Shown here piece after piece: positions 22,882-31,879 of a stretch of 64,000 bases of DNA (within the stretch, counting starts at the first letter, position 1; each line of letters begins with the position of its first letter). Source of the stretch: Mycoplasma sp. 'Moose RK' (lineage in GTDB: Bacteria > Bacillota_I > Bacilli_A > Mycoplasmatales > Metamycoplasmataceae); contig NZ_JADDYD010000001.1 of assembly GCF_015708155.1 (NCBI RefSeq), positions 760,788-824,787 on the forward strand, given 5' to 3'. The notes under the pieces are model-generated. The model saw only the letters and a list, made by a program, of their open reading frames with translations, did no database searches and was not told the DNA's origin. The translations under genes were made by a program, and so were the position numbers.

Positions 22882-23424
22882 TTAAGAACTAGTTTCTTTG
22901 ATATCTTTTTGTTCTTGTTGTACTTCTTTTTCTTTTTTATTTATATCAGGATTTGGTTCAATATTAGTTTTTTGATCTGTATTTTTTTCTTTGTTTTCTA
23001 ATTGAGTTTCTTTTTTAACTTGATAATTTGGATCTAATTTTGCCAAAGGGAAAAATCCCGATAAATCAAGTCTAAAATTTTTGCTTGCTTCGACAAATTC
23101 TTTGTTTTTTTTATCCCAATATTTTTGCTTTTCTTCTTGTTCTTTTGCAAAATTTTCATGAAACTTTTTTATTCCCTCCGCTTCTTTTTTAAGAAATTCA
23201 TCCCAATATTTTTGCTTTTCTTCTTGTTCTTTCCTTCAATTATCCCAAAATTTTTTGTTTTCTTCTTGTTGTTTTTTTTCTTTTTCCTTTTTAGCAAGAT
23301 TTTCAGCTTCTTTTTGAGCCTTTGATTTTCAAGTATTCGGGTTAATTATCCAATTAACAACCGCAATAGTAAATGCTCCACCGGCCATTACTGTCCCAAT
23401 TGACAATCACAACTTACTTAACAT
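22882..23424 (-). CDS. ICE-1 membrane-anchored coiled-coil protein with internal repeat
   Basis: 180 residues on the minus strand, opposite to all other ICE-1 genes. One N-terminal hydrophobic segment (about 8-25), then a long charged coiled coil. The unit KEQEEKQKYWD occurs twice exactly (about residues 67-77 and 97-107), with a related EENKKFWDNW before it; the tail is Lys/Glu/Asn-rich. A strong AGGAGG precedes the ATG at 23424. It is divergent from the transposase gene with only 58 nt between. In ICE-2 the same place beside the transposase is filled by a different gene string. Function unknown; I recall no confident family. Confidence 0.75.
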
Positions 23425-23482
23425 TTTTTTGCCCGCCTCCTAATTAATATCTATTAAAATTATAAGGCAAAAAGGAGAAATA

Positions 23483-24724
23483 ATGTCTAAATTTTTACAA
23501 AAAAATAGTTTTTATTTTGTAGAAGAAAAATCAATTTTGCTTGAAAATCTAATGAAAAGAATCGAAGAAGAGGATAGGAAATTTTTGGAAAAAATTAATC
23601 AAATTCAAGGGCAAGGTCTTCATTCGAAAATCAAGCGAAAGTTAAAAACTGAATATGGAAAAATCCAAATTGAAGTTAATAGATATTGGAAAAAGATTCT
23701 AATCGGTGATGAAAACGGCGAAGTCATTGGAACAAAAAGGAAAGTTTTCTATTGTGATTTTTGGAATAAATTAGTCCAAAAAGGTAGAACCATTACTAAT
23801 TCACTGATTAAAAAAATTCTTAATCTTTGATATGAAGTTAAATATGGCACAGCAATTTCGCGGATTTTTAATAAAACAATTTCAACTACGTCAGTTAATT
23901 TAATATTAAAAAAAATTGATACAACTAGCTATTTAGAAAGCTTTCATGAACTAAGTGTTACTCAAAATTATATTAACTTAGCGGTTGATGATAGTTATAG
24001 CAAAATCGTTCAAAATCGAAAAATAATTAAGGTTAAAAATCGAATGCTAGTGTTATATTTAGGCAAAAAAAATGGAAAAGTTTTTGGTAAAACTAATATT
24101 CTTGAAGTAAGAAAAACAAATAGCCCTAGCTTTAGAATTGATCAACTTGCAGAAATTGTTAAAGATACAATTTGGCGTGTTTATAATAAAAATCTAAAAA
24201 TTATTGTCTATGGCGACGGGGCAAAATGAATAAAAACACTTGCAAAACAATTAGACGGAATTTATATTTTAGATAAATTCCACCTATTAAAAAAGTTATC
24301 CGATTTAGTATCTTTAAAGAATAATAGCTCGTTAAATCGTATTTTGTTTAAAGATAAATTCCCACAACTTTATCAAAAATTATTAGGTTATTTTGAAAAA
24401 AATCAAGGTGATAAAGTTGTTTTTAAACTTCGTCAAATAATAAAATATCTTGAAATTATAGCAACTAAAAATCCTTGACTTTTTAGTAGGATCAGACAAA
24501 AAATCGAAGAAGTTGAAGACTTTTTACGCTATGTAATGTCTAATTCAGCTGCAGTTAGTCAATTATTTTTATTTCAGAATGCAAGTAGTTATACCGAAAG
24601 TTTTGTTGCAAATTTAGTCAAATATAATACAAAAATTAAATACTCAACTTTTTCTTTTCCTAGATTTTATAACCATTTAAAAATAAATCATATGCTTAAA
24701 AATACTAATTTAATTTTAATCTAA
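23483..24724 (+). CDS. ICE-1 DDE transposase/recombinase
   Basis: 413 residues. Recognisable catalytic blocks: NLAVDDSYSK (first Asp, about 170-172), IIVYGDGAKWI (second Asp, about 245), LDKFHLLKK (about 265) and a later EEVEDFLRY segment with candidate Glu. The pattern resembles the ISLre2/UPF0236-type DDE enzymes, and mycoplasma ICEs carry such an enzyme (CDS22 in M. agalactiae) for excision and integration. ATG at 23483 with AAAGGAG. Six in-frame TGA codons or fewer read as Trp. The middle of the gene (about 23833-24650) is almost identical to the ICE-2 copy (50276-51107), while both ends differ. Confidence 0.9.
23833..24650 (+). repeat. Near-identical transposase island (copy 1)
   Basis: By eye only about three base differences from the reverse complement of 50276-51107. 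Identity drops sharply on both sides. Together the two copies form inverted repeats of about 0.8 kb around 25.6 kb of chromosome. Confidence 0.85.
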
Positions 24725-25042
24725 AATTGTTGTTTTATAAATTTTTTCATAAAATAAAAAACAAAGAAATAGGTAGTAATTTTTATCATAATAATTTTAT
24801 TTTCTAAAAAATATAAAAAAATTCTCTTTTTTAGAGTACAAATTTTTACTATTTTTTGATTTTTCTATGATTTTGTAAGTTTTTAAAAATTTTTTACTAT
24901 TTACTTTGTAAATAGTAAAAAATCCAAAAAACCCAAATCTATAAAAAATTTAAAAATATTTTTTAGATTTTTTTAGATGTTTTAAAAATTTTTATAGTAT
25001 TCTTAAATATACCTTGTAAGGTATATTTATTTCCAAAAAAAA

Positions 25043-25080
25043 CCGGGCGTCTTCCGTTAGGGAGGGTTGTCGCTTCCGGC
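25043..25080. other. GC-rich structured segment upstream of rpsB
   Basis: In a flank that is nearly all A/T, this stretch can fold as an outer stem CCGGGCG with CGC(TT)CCGG and an inner hairpin CTTCC-GTTA-GGGAG. It lies upstream of both -10 boxes of rpsB, so it is not the rpsB leader from those promoters. It could be a small RNA gene, part of the ICE end, or a remnant. Strand unknown. Confidence 0.4.
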
Positions 25081-25133
25081 ATCTTTAAAGTTAGCCTTAC
25101 TCGAAAAAATTTTTTGATTTTCTTTTTTTTTGA

Positions 25134-25139
25134 TATAAT
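25134..25139 (+). promoter_or_regulatory. Distal -10 box upstream of rpsB
   Basis: TATAAT after a T-rich tract; a TTTTTG lies about 17 nt upstream as a weak -35. Would give an rpsB leader of about 180 nt. Confidence 0.45.
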
Positions 25140-25206
25140 TTAAACGAGAGGCGATTCACAAATTTTGCTAGCCTACTCAAATGCTTTAATTTTTATTTTT
25201 TTTTGT

Positions 25207-25212
25207 TATAAT
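25207..25212 (+). promoter_or_regulatory. Proximal -10 box upstream of rpsB
   Basis: TATAAT preceded by TTG in an extended-like context. Would give an rpsB leader of about 110 nt. Which of the two boxes is used cannot be told from sequence. Confidence 0.5.
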
Positions 25213-25328
25213 AACATACTTAAGTTAACTAAATTATTTCAAGGCAATTAAAGCAAATTTAAATTTTGCACATATTTTTGTACTAATGCTGATACAAATT
25301 TTAACAAACTAATTAAAAAAGGAAGAAT

Positions 25329-26318
25329 ATGCAAAAAATCAACGTCCTACAAAATGATATAAATCTTGATAATGATAATGACTTGATAAACATGACTGAT
25401 ATTTCAACTGATTCTGGAGAAGTATCAATTGTTTCAAAGCAAAAATTATTAGAAGCTGGTGTGTATTTTGGGCATAAATCTTCACAGTGACACCCAAAAA
25501 TGGCGCAATTTTTACTAAAGAAAAAGCGCAATGACACACATATAATTGATGTTTTAAAAACTCAAAAAATGCTTGAAATTGCCTATAAATTGGTTGAAAA
25601 ATTTGCGCAAAAAGGTGCTAAATTTATTTTTGTTGGTACAAAAAGACAAGCAAAAAAAGTAATTGAAGAACAAGCAATTAGAACAAATTCAATTTATGTG
25701 TCAGGGCGCTGACTCGGTGGAACTCTCACAAATAACAAAACAATTTTATCCCGCCTCAAAAAAATGGAAGAACTAGAAGAACAAGCAACTACTAATTTTG
25801 AAGGTTACACTAAAAAAGAAGGTCTACTAAAGCAAAAACAACTCCAAAGATTGCAAAAAAATCTTAACGGTATTAAATCACTAAAAGATGCGCCACTTTT
25901 TTCACTAATTATGTTGGTTGCTGATCCAGTTAGCGACATGATTGCAGTAAAAGAAGCTCGAAAAAAGGGTATAAAAATCATTGGTATCACTGATTCAAAC
26001 GTTGATCCTTCACTTGTGGACTTTGGAATTCCGGCAAATGATGATTCAACAAAATCAATTACTTTAATTTTTACAATTCTTGCAGATGCAATTTCGCACG
26101 CAAGGGGTGGAACAAGACTTTTTGCATATCAACCTAGCGAACAAGTAATTCTTCCGGAAGATCCTGAAAGAGAAAATAAAAATTTTCGTTATCGTAAAAA
26201 TTCGAATGAAAAATTCGAAAAATTTAGACAAAATTCGCGAAATTTAGCAGGCCAAAGAAGCTTTGAAAAATCTAAATCCAACCAACAAAATGAAATTATT
26301 ACTGAATCTGCTCAGTAA
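25329..26318 (+). CDS. rpsB: Ribosomal protein S2
   Basis: Structural protein of the small ribosomal subunit. 329 residues, longer than the usual 230-250 because of about 40 extra residues at the N-terminus and a Lys/Arg/Asn-rich tail after about residue 270. Core motifs: [68 protein letters not shown] is Trp in SSQW and GRW. Start at ATG 25329 after AAAAAAGGAAGA. Followed 28 nt later by tsf, the universal rpsB-tsf pairing. Confidence 0.96.
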
Positions 26319-26346
26319 TTAATTAAAGTTAAAAAAGGAGTAAGAC

Positions 26347-27249
26347 ATGTCAAATAATGAAAAACTAGCAAAAATTAAAGAATTAAGGCAAATTTCAGAC
26401 GCTCCTTTTGTTGATTGCAAAACAGCACTTGAAAAAACTGACTACAATATCGATGCTGCAGTTGCTTGATTAAGTGAAAATGGAAAAACCAAAGCACTTA
26501 AAAAATCAGGGAGAATTGCTGCTGAAGGACTTGTCCTTGCAGCGTCAAACGAAAATTTTGCCTTAATTTTTGAATTAAATTCCGAAACTGATTTTGTTGC
26601 AAAAAACAAAAATTTTATTGATTTACAGCAAAAAATCAAAAATCTTTTACTTACTAATGATTTTGAAAATTTGGATCAAGCACTTTCAATCAAAGATGAA
26701 TCTGGCAAATCAATTTCAGAATTATTAGTTGATGCGACTGCGACAATGGGAGAAAAAATTTCCCTTCGCTGAATCTCAAAAACAAAGGTTTTTCCGAATC
26801 AAAATGTTGGAATTTACACTCATGCCAATGGTCAAATTGCAACAATTACAATTTTGGAAAATGGTGATTTTGAAACTGCTAAAAGTGTTGCAATGCACGC
26901 TGCCGCTTTGAATCCAGAATTTATTTTTAAAACTGACATTCCTCAAGAAAGACTTGAACAAATTACAAATCAATTTTCAAATTCACCTAATTTAAATAAC
27001 AAACCTGAAAAAATTAAACAGACAATTTTGCAAGGAATGATTGAAAAGGAGTTGTCAAAATTTGTTCTTGAATTTCAACCTTTTGCCATGGATTCAGCTG
27101 TCTCTGTTAAAAAGTATATTGAATCAAGAAGTGCAAAATTGCTGAAAGTTGTTCGTTTTGAAGTTGGTGAAGGTGTCGAAAGACAAGTTGTTGATTTTTC
27201 TGCTGAAGTTCAATCACAAATTCAAGAAGCTAGTAAAACTAGTCAATAG
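26347..27249 (+). CDS. tsf: Elongation factor Ts
   Basis: Nucleotide exchange factor that recycles EF-Tu. 300 residues. N-terminal UBA-like segment KIKELRQISDAPFVDCKTALEKT, where the family norm is LR..TGAGMMDCKKAL, then the EF-Tu contact NSETDFVAKN and the core VAMHAAALNPEF. ATG at 26347 with AAAAAAGGAG. TGA codons read as Trp (for example in VAWLSEN). Co-transcribed with rpsB; a hairpin follows at 27286. Confidence 0.95.
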
Positions 27250-27285
27250 TAAGCAAATTGAAACTTAAAATTAAGAAAGACGGAT

Positions 27286-27327
27286 AAAAAATTTTCCCTA
27301 AAAATTTAAGGAAAATTTTTCCATTTT
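27286..27327 (+). terminator. Probable terminator after tsf
   Basis: Stem AAAAATTTTCC (27286-27296) with GGAAAATTTTT (27310-27320), then CCA and T7. It lies just before the ffh ATG, so it may be partial (attenuation) rather than a full stop. Confidence 0.55.
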
Positions 27328-27336
27328 TTTACTAAA

Positions 27337-28659
27337 ATGCTAGATTTTTTAACTAACCGGATTCAGTCATCTCTAAAAAAAATCCAAAAATCAACAACAA
27401 TAAATGAACAAGATTTGCAAGAAATTACACGTGAAATTCGTCTGGCATTACTTGAAGCCGATGTTAATTTGCTTGTTGTCAAAAATTTTATTGCTAAAGT
27501 TAAATCTCAAGTTTTAGAGCAGGGTTTGACTTCAAAATTGAATCCGCAGCAGGAATTTTTAAAAATTTTACACAATAATTTAGTTGAGGTTCTTGGGATA
27601 AATTCAAAATCAATAAATTTTAAAAAAAATCCCGCAAAAATTATGTTGGTTGGCTTGCAGGGTTCAGGAAAAACAACAACTTGTGCAAAATTAGCAGTTT
27701 ATTTTCGCCAAAAAAAACATGCCAACAAAATTCTTTTGGTTGCCTGTGACACTTATCGGCCAGCTGCTGTTGAGCAGTTAATTCAACTTGGGAAACAAGT
27801 ATCAATTGACGTTTTTTATGTTAATAAAAATCCTATTGAAATTGCAAAAGATGCCCTAATTCATGTGAAAAATGAAAATTATGATCTTGTAATTTTTGAT
27901 ACCGCTGGTCGACTTTCAATAAATCAAGAATTGATGGATGAACTTTTTGAAATTAAGAAAAACACTCATCCAGAAGAGATAATTTTCGTCGCTGACTCGC
28001 TTTCAGGACAAGATGTCATCAATGTTGCTCAAACTTTTCATGAAAAAATTAACTTAACAGGTTCGATAATCACTAAACTGGATTCAGACGCGCGCGCGGG
28101 GGCTGCGCTTTCAATTACACATTTGCTAAAAATTCCGATTTTGTTCGTTGGAACTGGCGAAAAAATCTCTGGAATTGAAGTTTTTCATCCCAGCCGCATG
28201 GCTGACAGAATTTTGGGAATGGGTGATGTGATGTCATTTTTGGAGCAAGCAGAGGCCAATCTTGACAAACAGACTGTCAAAAAGCTGTCAAAAAGGATGT
28301 TTTCTGGTCAATTTAACCTTGATGATTTGTTAAATAGTTTGGAACAAATTCAAAAAATTGGCAAATTTTCAAAAATAATTAAAATGATTCCTGGCCTTTC
28401 TGGAAAAATTGACCAAAAGCAACTTGATGATGCTGAAGAAAAAATCAAAATTTACAAAATTTTGATTTCCTCAATGACAATTGAGGAACGAAAAAAACCA
28501 AAACTTTTGAAAAATGCAAATCGACGCCAACGAATTTTACGTGGCTCAGGTCGTTCAAGCATGGAATTTAATCGCTTGGTTAATGAATTTGAGGCAATGT
28601 CAAAAAAAATGAACGAATTTTCCACAAAAAATTTTAATTTTGATTCATTACTAAAATAA
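27337..28659 (+). CDS. ffh: Signal recognition particle GTPase Ffh
   Basis: SRP54 homologue that binds signal peptides and 4.5S RNA and targets nascent membrane proteins. 440 residues: N domain (1-90), GTPase G domain with G1 GLQGSGKTTT (about 107-116), DTYRPAAVEQL, DTAGR, TKLDSDARAGAAL and GTGEK, and a C-terminal M domain ending in the RNA-binding region GSGRSSMEFNRLV. The ATG at 27337 has no clear Shine-Dalgarno; it lies just after the terminator-like hairpin. No TGA codon is needed. In the plus-strand housekeeping block, 27 nt before glyS. Confidence 0.96.
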   Translation: MLDFLTNRIQSSLKKIQKSTTINEQDLQEITREIRLALLEADVNLLVVKNFIAKVKSQVLEQGLTSKLNPQQEFLKILHNNLVEVLGINSKSINFKKNPAKIMLVGLQGSGKTTTCAKLAVYFRQKKHANKILLVACDTYRPAAVEQLIQLGKQVSIDVFYVNKNPIEIAKDALIHVKNENYDLVIFDTAGRLSINQELMDELFEIKKNTHPEEIIFVADSLSGQDVINVAQTFHEKINLTGSIITKLDSDARAGAALSITHLLKIPILFVGTGEKISGIEVFHPSRMADRILGMGDVMSFLEQAEANLDKQTVKKLSKRMFSGQFNLDDLLNSLEQIQKIGKFSKIIKMIPGLSGKIDQKQLDDAEEKIKIYKILISSMTIEERKKPKLLKNANRRQRILRGSGRSSMEFNRLVNEFEAMSKKMNEFSTKNFNFDSLLK

Positions 28660-28685
28660 AATTTACCGACTTAAAGAGGGCTAAA

Positions 28686-30044
28686 ATGGCAAAATTTGCG
28701 AATTATCAAAATTTCACTAATCATTTAAAGGAGCTTGGCTTCGTTTTTCCGAGTTCGCAAATTTATGGTGGACTCGCTAACTCTTATGATTATGGTCATC
28801 TTGGCGTACTTTTGGCAAAAAATATTGAAAATTTTTGGTCAGATTTCTTCATTAAATCTGACCCAAATGCCTTTTTTATTGATACAAAAATTTTGTTAAA
28901 CCCAAAAGTTTGGCATGCTTCTGGCCATATTGCCAATTTTACAGATTTACTTGTTGAAAACAAAATCAATAAAAAACGTTATCGAGTTGACCATCTTTTG
29001 GAACAATTTTTCCCAAATCTTGAATTTGAAAAATTGTCTCAAAATGAAATTTTTGATTATTTAACACAAATCAAAAATTTCGACAATTCAACAACAGATT
29101 GAACTATTCCAAAAAAATTTAATTTGCTTTTTGAAACCAATCAGGGTGTAATTGAAAGTGAAAAAACACCAATTTTTCTACGCCCTGAAACTGCGCAGGG
29201 AATTTTCATAAATTTCAAAACTATTTTACGAACAACAAAAAATCAATTACCGCTTGCAGTTGCACAAATTGGAAAATCATTTCGTAATGAAATTTCGCCT
29301 GGAAATTTCATTTTTCGCACTCGCGAATTTACGCAAATGGAATTAGAAATTTTTGTAAATCCTGAAAATGCTGATGCTGTTTTTACAAAACAGATTGAAA
29401 AAATAAAGATTTTTTTACAAAAAATCGGTTTTAGCGATAACTCACTAAAGTTGGTGCACCACAAACCCGAACAACTTGCACATTACTCAAAAGCAACTGC
29501 TGATTTTGAATATAATTTCAATTTTGGTTGAGGTGAATTAATTGGAATCAGCAACCGAGGTGATTTTGATTTGCAAAATCATATGGAAAAAAGCGGCGAA
29601 AGTCTTGAATTTGTTGATTCAGCTTCAGGAAAAAAAATTATCCCTTACATAATTGAACCATCTTTTGGACTTGATCGGCTTTTATTGGCAATTTTAGAAG
29701 AAAATTTTTGATTTGATGAAGAAAAAAAGCGACATTTATTCCGCTTTCCGTTCAATTTATGCCCCTACAAAGTTGCAATTCTGCCTCTAGTAAAAAAATT
29801 TTTACCAGAGGCAGAAAAAATTTGATTAAAAATTAATTCCAAATTTTCCGCAACTCTTTCAGTTTCAGGCTCAATTGGCAAAAGATATTTTTATCATGAC
29901 TCAATTGGGACTTTTTTTTGCATTACTATTGATTATGAAACTTTGGAAAATCAAACAGTGACAATTCGTTTTCGTGACTCTACAGAACAAAAAAGAATCA
30001 AAATTGATGACATTTTTAAATTTATTGAGGAAAAAATCGTTTAA
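28686..30044 (+). CDS. glyS: Glycyl-tRNA synthetase (single-chain)
   Basis: Class II aminoacyl-tRNA synthetase of the dimeric (eukaryote/archaea-like, GRS1) type found in mycoplasmas. 452 residues: N-terminal LGFVFPSSQIYGGLANSYDYG, motif 2 IGKSFRNEISPGNFIFRTREF, the glycine-specific EMELEIF-like region TQMELEIF, and motif 3 EPSFGLDRLLLAILEE; anticodon-binding domain from about 360. Start ATG at 28686 with AAAGAGGG. Several TGA codons read as Trp. Its stop overlaps the dnaG start (TAATG), so the two are translationally coupled. Confidence 0.95.
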
Positions 30045-31867
30045 TGAATAAACAAGAAATAGCCGCGCAGATTATAAAAAACGCCGATATTTATATGCTA
30101 ATTTCACAAGATGTTGCTTTAAAAAAGAAAGGAACAAACTACTTTGGCCTTTGTCCTTTTCATGAAGACACAAATCCATCTTTTTCAGTTTCAGTTTCCA
30201 AACAAATTTTTAAATGTTTTTCATGTGGTGAAGCGGGAAATATCATTAAATATGTGATGAAGTCACGTAATTTTAGTTTTCAAAACACAGTGGAATTTTT
30301 AAATCAAGAATTTAATTTGCAATTAAATCTTGAATCTCTAGATTCAAAACCAGCAAGAAATTACACTGAAATTGAACTTCAAGCGCTGCGAGCTCATGAA
30401 AATAGTGCTAAAATTTTTGTTACTGAGCTTTTTGGCAAAATTTTTGATGCTAAATTAATAGGGCCAAATTCGGAAAAAAGTCTTAAAATTCAAAGCTTTT
30501 TAAAGAAAAGAAACCTGAATCGCCAAATTATTGAAAAATTCAAGATTGGGTGAGATCCTGGAAATATTTTAAAAGATCGGCTTGTTAATTCAAATCTTAA
30601 ATTTGACGAATTAGTTTTGCAAAATTATTCACTTTTAAATAATTTTGGTGGCGATTTTTTTCAAAATCGCCTTGTTTTCCCAATTGAAAATGATGAAGGA
30701 AAAATTGTTGGATTTTCAGGAAGATGCTTAGAAAATGAAAAATGTGAACCAAAATATTTAAACTCAGTTGGGAATAGTCTTTTTTCAAAATCAGAAATTC
30801 TTTACAATTTCGCAACCGTAATTAAGGAAACAGCGTCAAAAGAGTTGATTCTTACCGAAGGGTTTTTTGATGTAATCGCTTTTTACAAGGCCGGAATTAA
30901 AAACGCAATCGGACTTATGGGAACATCTTTGAGTAAAAAACATTGCCAAATATTGGCTGGCCACGACATTATAATTGCACTTGATGATGACAATGCCGGG
31001 AAAATTGCAAGCATAAAAACAGCAAGAATGTTAGCTGAAAACAACATAAATTCTTATGTTTTAACTAATTTAGAAGGCCTTGACCCTGACGATTTTTTTA
31101 ATAAATTTGGAGCGCAGGGCTTAATTAAATTATTAAAAAATCGTCAAAATTCAATTGATTTTGCCTATGAATTTTATAAAAATGAGATAGTTAAAAAAAC
31201 AAGTGAAGAAATTAAAACATTTATTAAGCAATTCAAACCTTTTTTAGAGTTTCTGGGTCGAAAAAATGACAAAACAACGCTTGGTTTTTTTCTCAAGAAA
31301 ATGGAAAATGAGCTGGGAATTCCAGAAAAAAGCGTTGATATTCAACTAAAAAATTATTATAAAAATGATTATGAACTTGAATTTGATGGCCATTTTTTGG
31401 AAAATACACACAAAAAACCGCCGAATTTACCGATTTTTCCAAAAATTACCCCAACACATTGCGAGCTGAAAACAGTTGCGCTGATTTTAAAAGATTTTAT
31501 TTGGGGACAAAGAAAATTATTTAAAATTTTTCAAAAAATTAATTATAAATTTCTTGACCCTAAAAATGCAAATATTATTAAAAATCTCAATACTGAAAAT
31601 TCAAGTGAAAATGTAAAAAATATTCTAATTTTAGTTGAAAATGAAATTAAACAGAACCTGATTAATGCGATTTATCAAGTAGTTGAAAGTATTGATGTGA
31701 TTCCAAATAACCCTATAAATGAAAAGGAATTTTTAGAATGAATTTCCCATTGTGAAAGTCTTCGTGAAAGATTTAATAAAAATAATATGCAACAACGATT
31801 TTTGAATGACTCCGAAAATGAAACAACAAACGCAGCATTTGAAAGCATTTATCCAACAAATAAATAA
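30044..31867 (+). CDS. dnaG: DNA primase
   Basis: Makes RNA primers for replication. 607 residues: N-terminal CHC2 zinc finger CPFHEDTNPSFS with the second pair CFSC (about residues 37-67), the catalytic core, and Toprim blocks LILTEGFFDVIA (about 266) and IIALDDDNAGK (about 305). C-terminal helicase-binding region is divergent. TGA codons near 30550 and 31739 are Trp. The ATG overlaps the glyS stop. Followed 12 nt later by rpoD, a dnaG-rpoD order shared with many bacteria. Confidence 0.95.
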
Positions 31868-31879
31868 ACAGGAAAAGTT

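Larger units (their letters stand above)
4309..24760 (+). mobile_element. ICE-1: mycoplasma integrative conjugative element
   Basis: Gene content matches mycoplasma ICEs: candidate relaxase, VirD4-type coupling protein, lipoprotein, pilin-like protein, polytopic protein, VirB4 ATPase, large surface protein and a terminal DDE transposase. As I recall, the transfer core corresponds to the families annotated after Mbov_0395 to Mbov_0401. Left boundary is set at the first non-chromosomal gene after the recU terminator and the right boundary just past the transposase; exact ends, terminal inverted repeats and target duplications were not resolved. One gene (9908-10550) is frameshifted, so the element may not be fully functional. 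Confidence 0.85.
24725..25328. other. Intergenic region between ICE-1 transposase and rpsB
   Basis: About 600 nt without a convincing gene. From left to right: a 17-nt A/T word at 24744-24760 shared with 3742-3758; a 15-bp inverted repeat (24890-24904 with 24908-24922); an 11-bp inverted repeat (25005-25015 with 25018-25028); a GC-rich foldable segment (25043-25103); and two -10-like boxes at 25134 and 25207 ahead of rpsB. The ICE-1 right end must lie somewhere in here. Confidence 0.7.

Noticed and set aside
23125..23325. 66-codon plus-strand Phe-rich ORF
   Set aside because: Shadow of the minus-strand coiled-coil gene at 22882-23424, which has a strong ribosome site and sensible composition.
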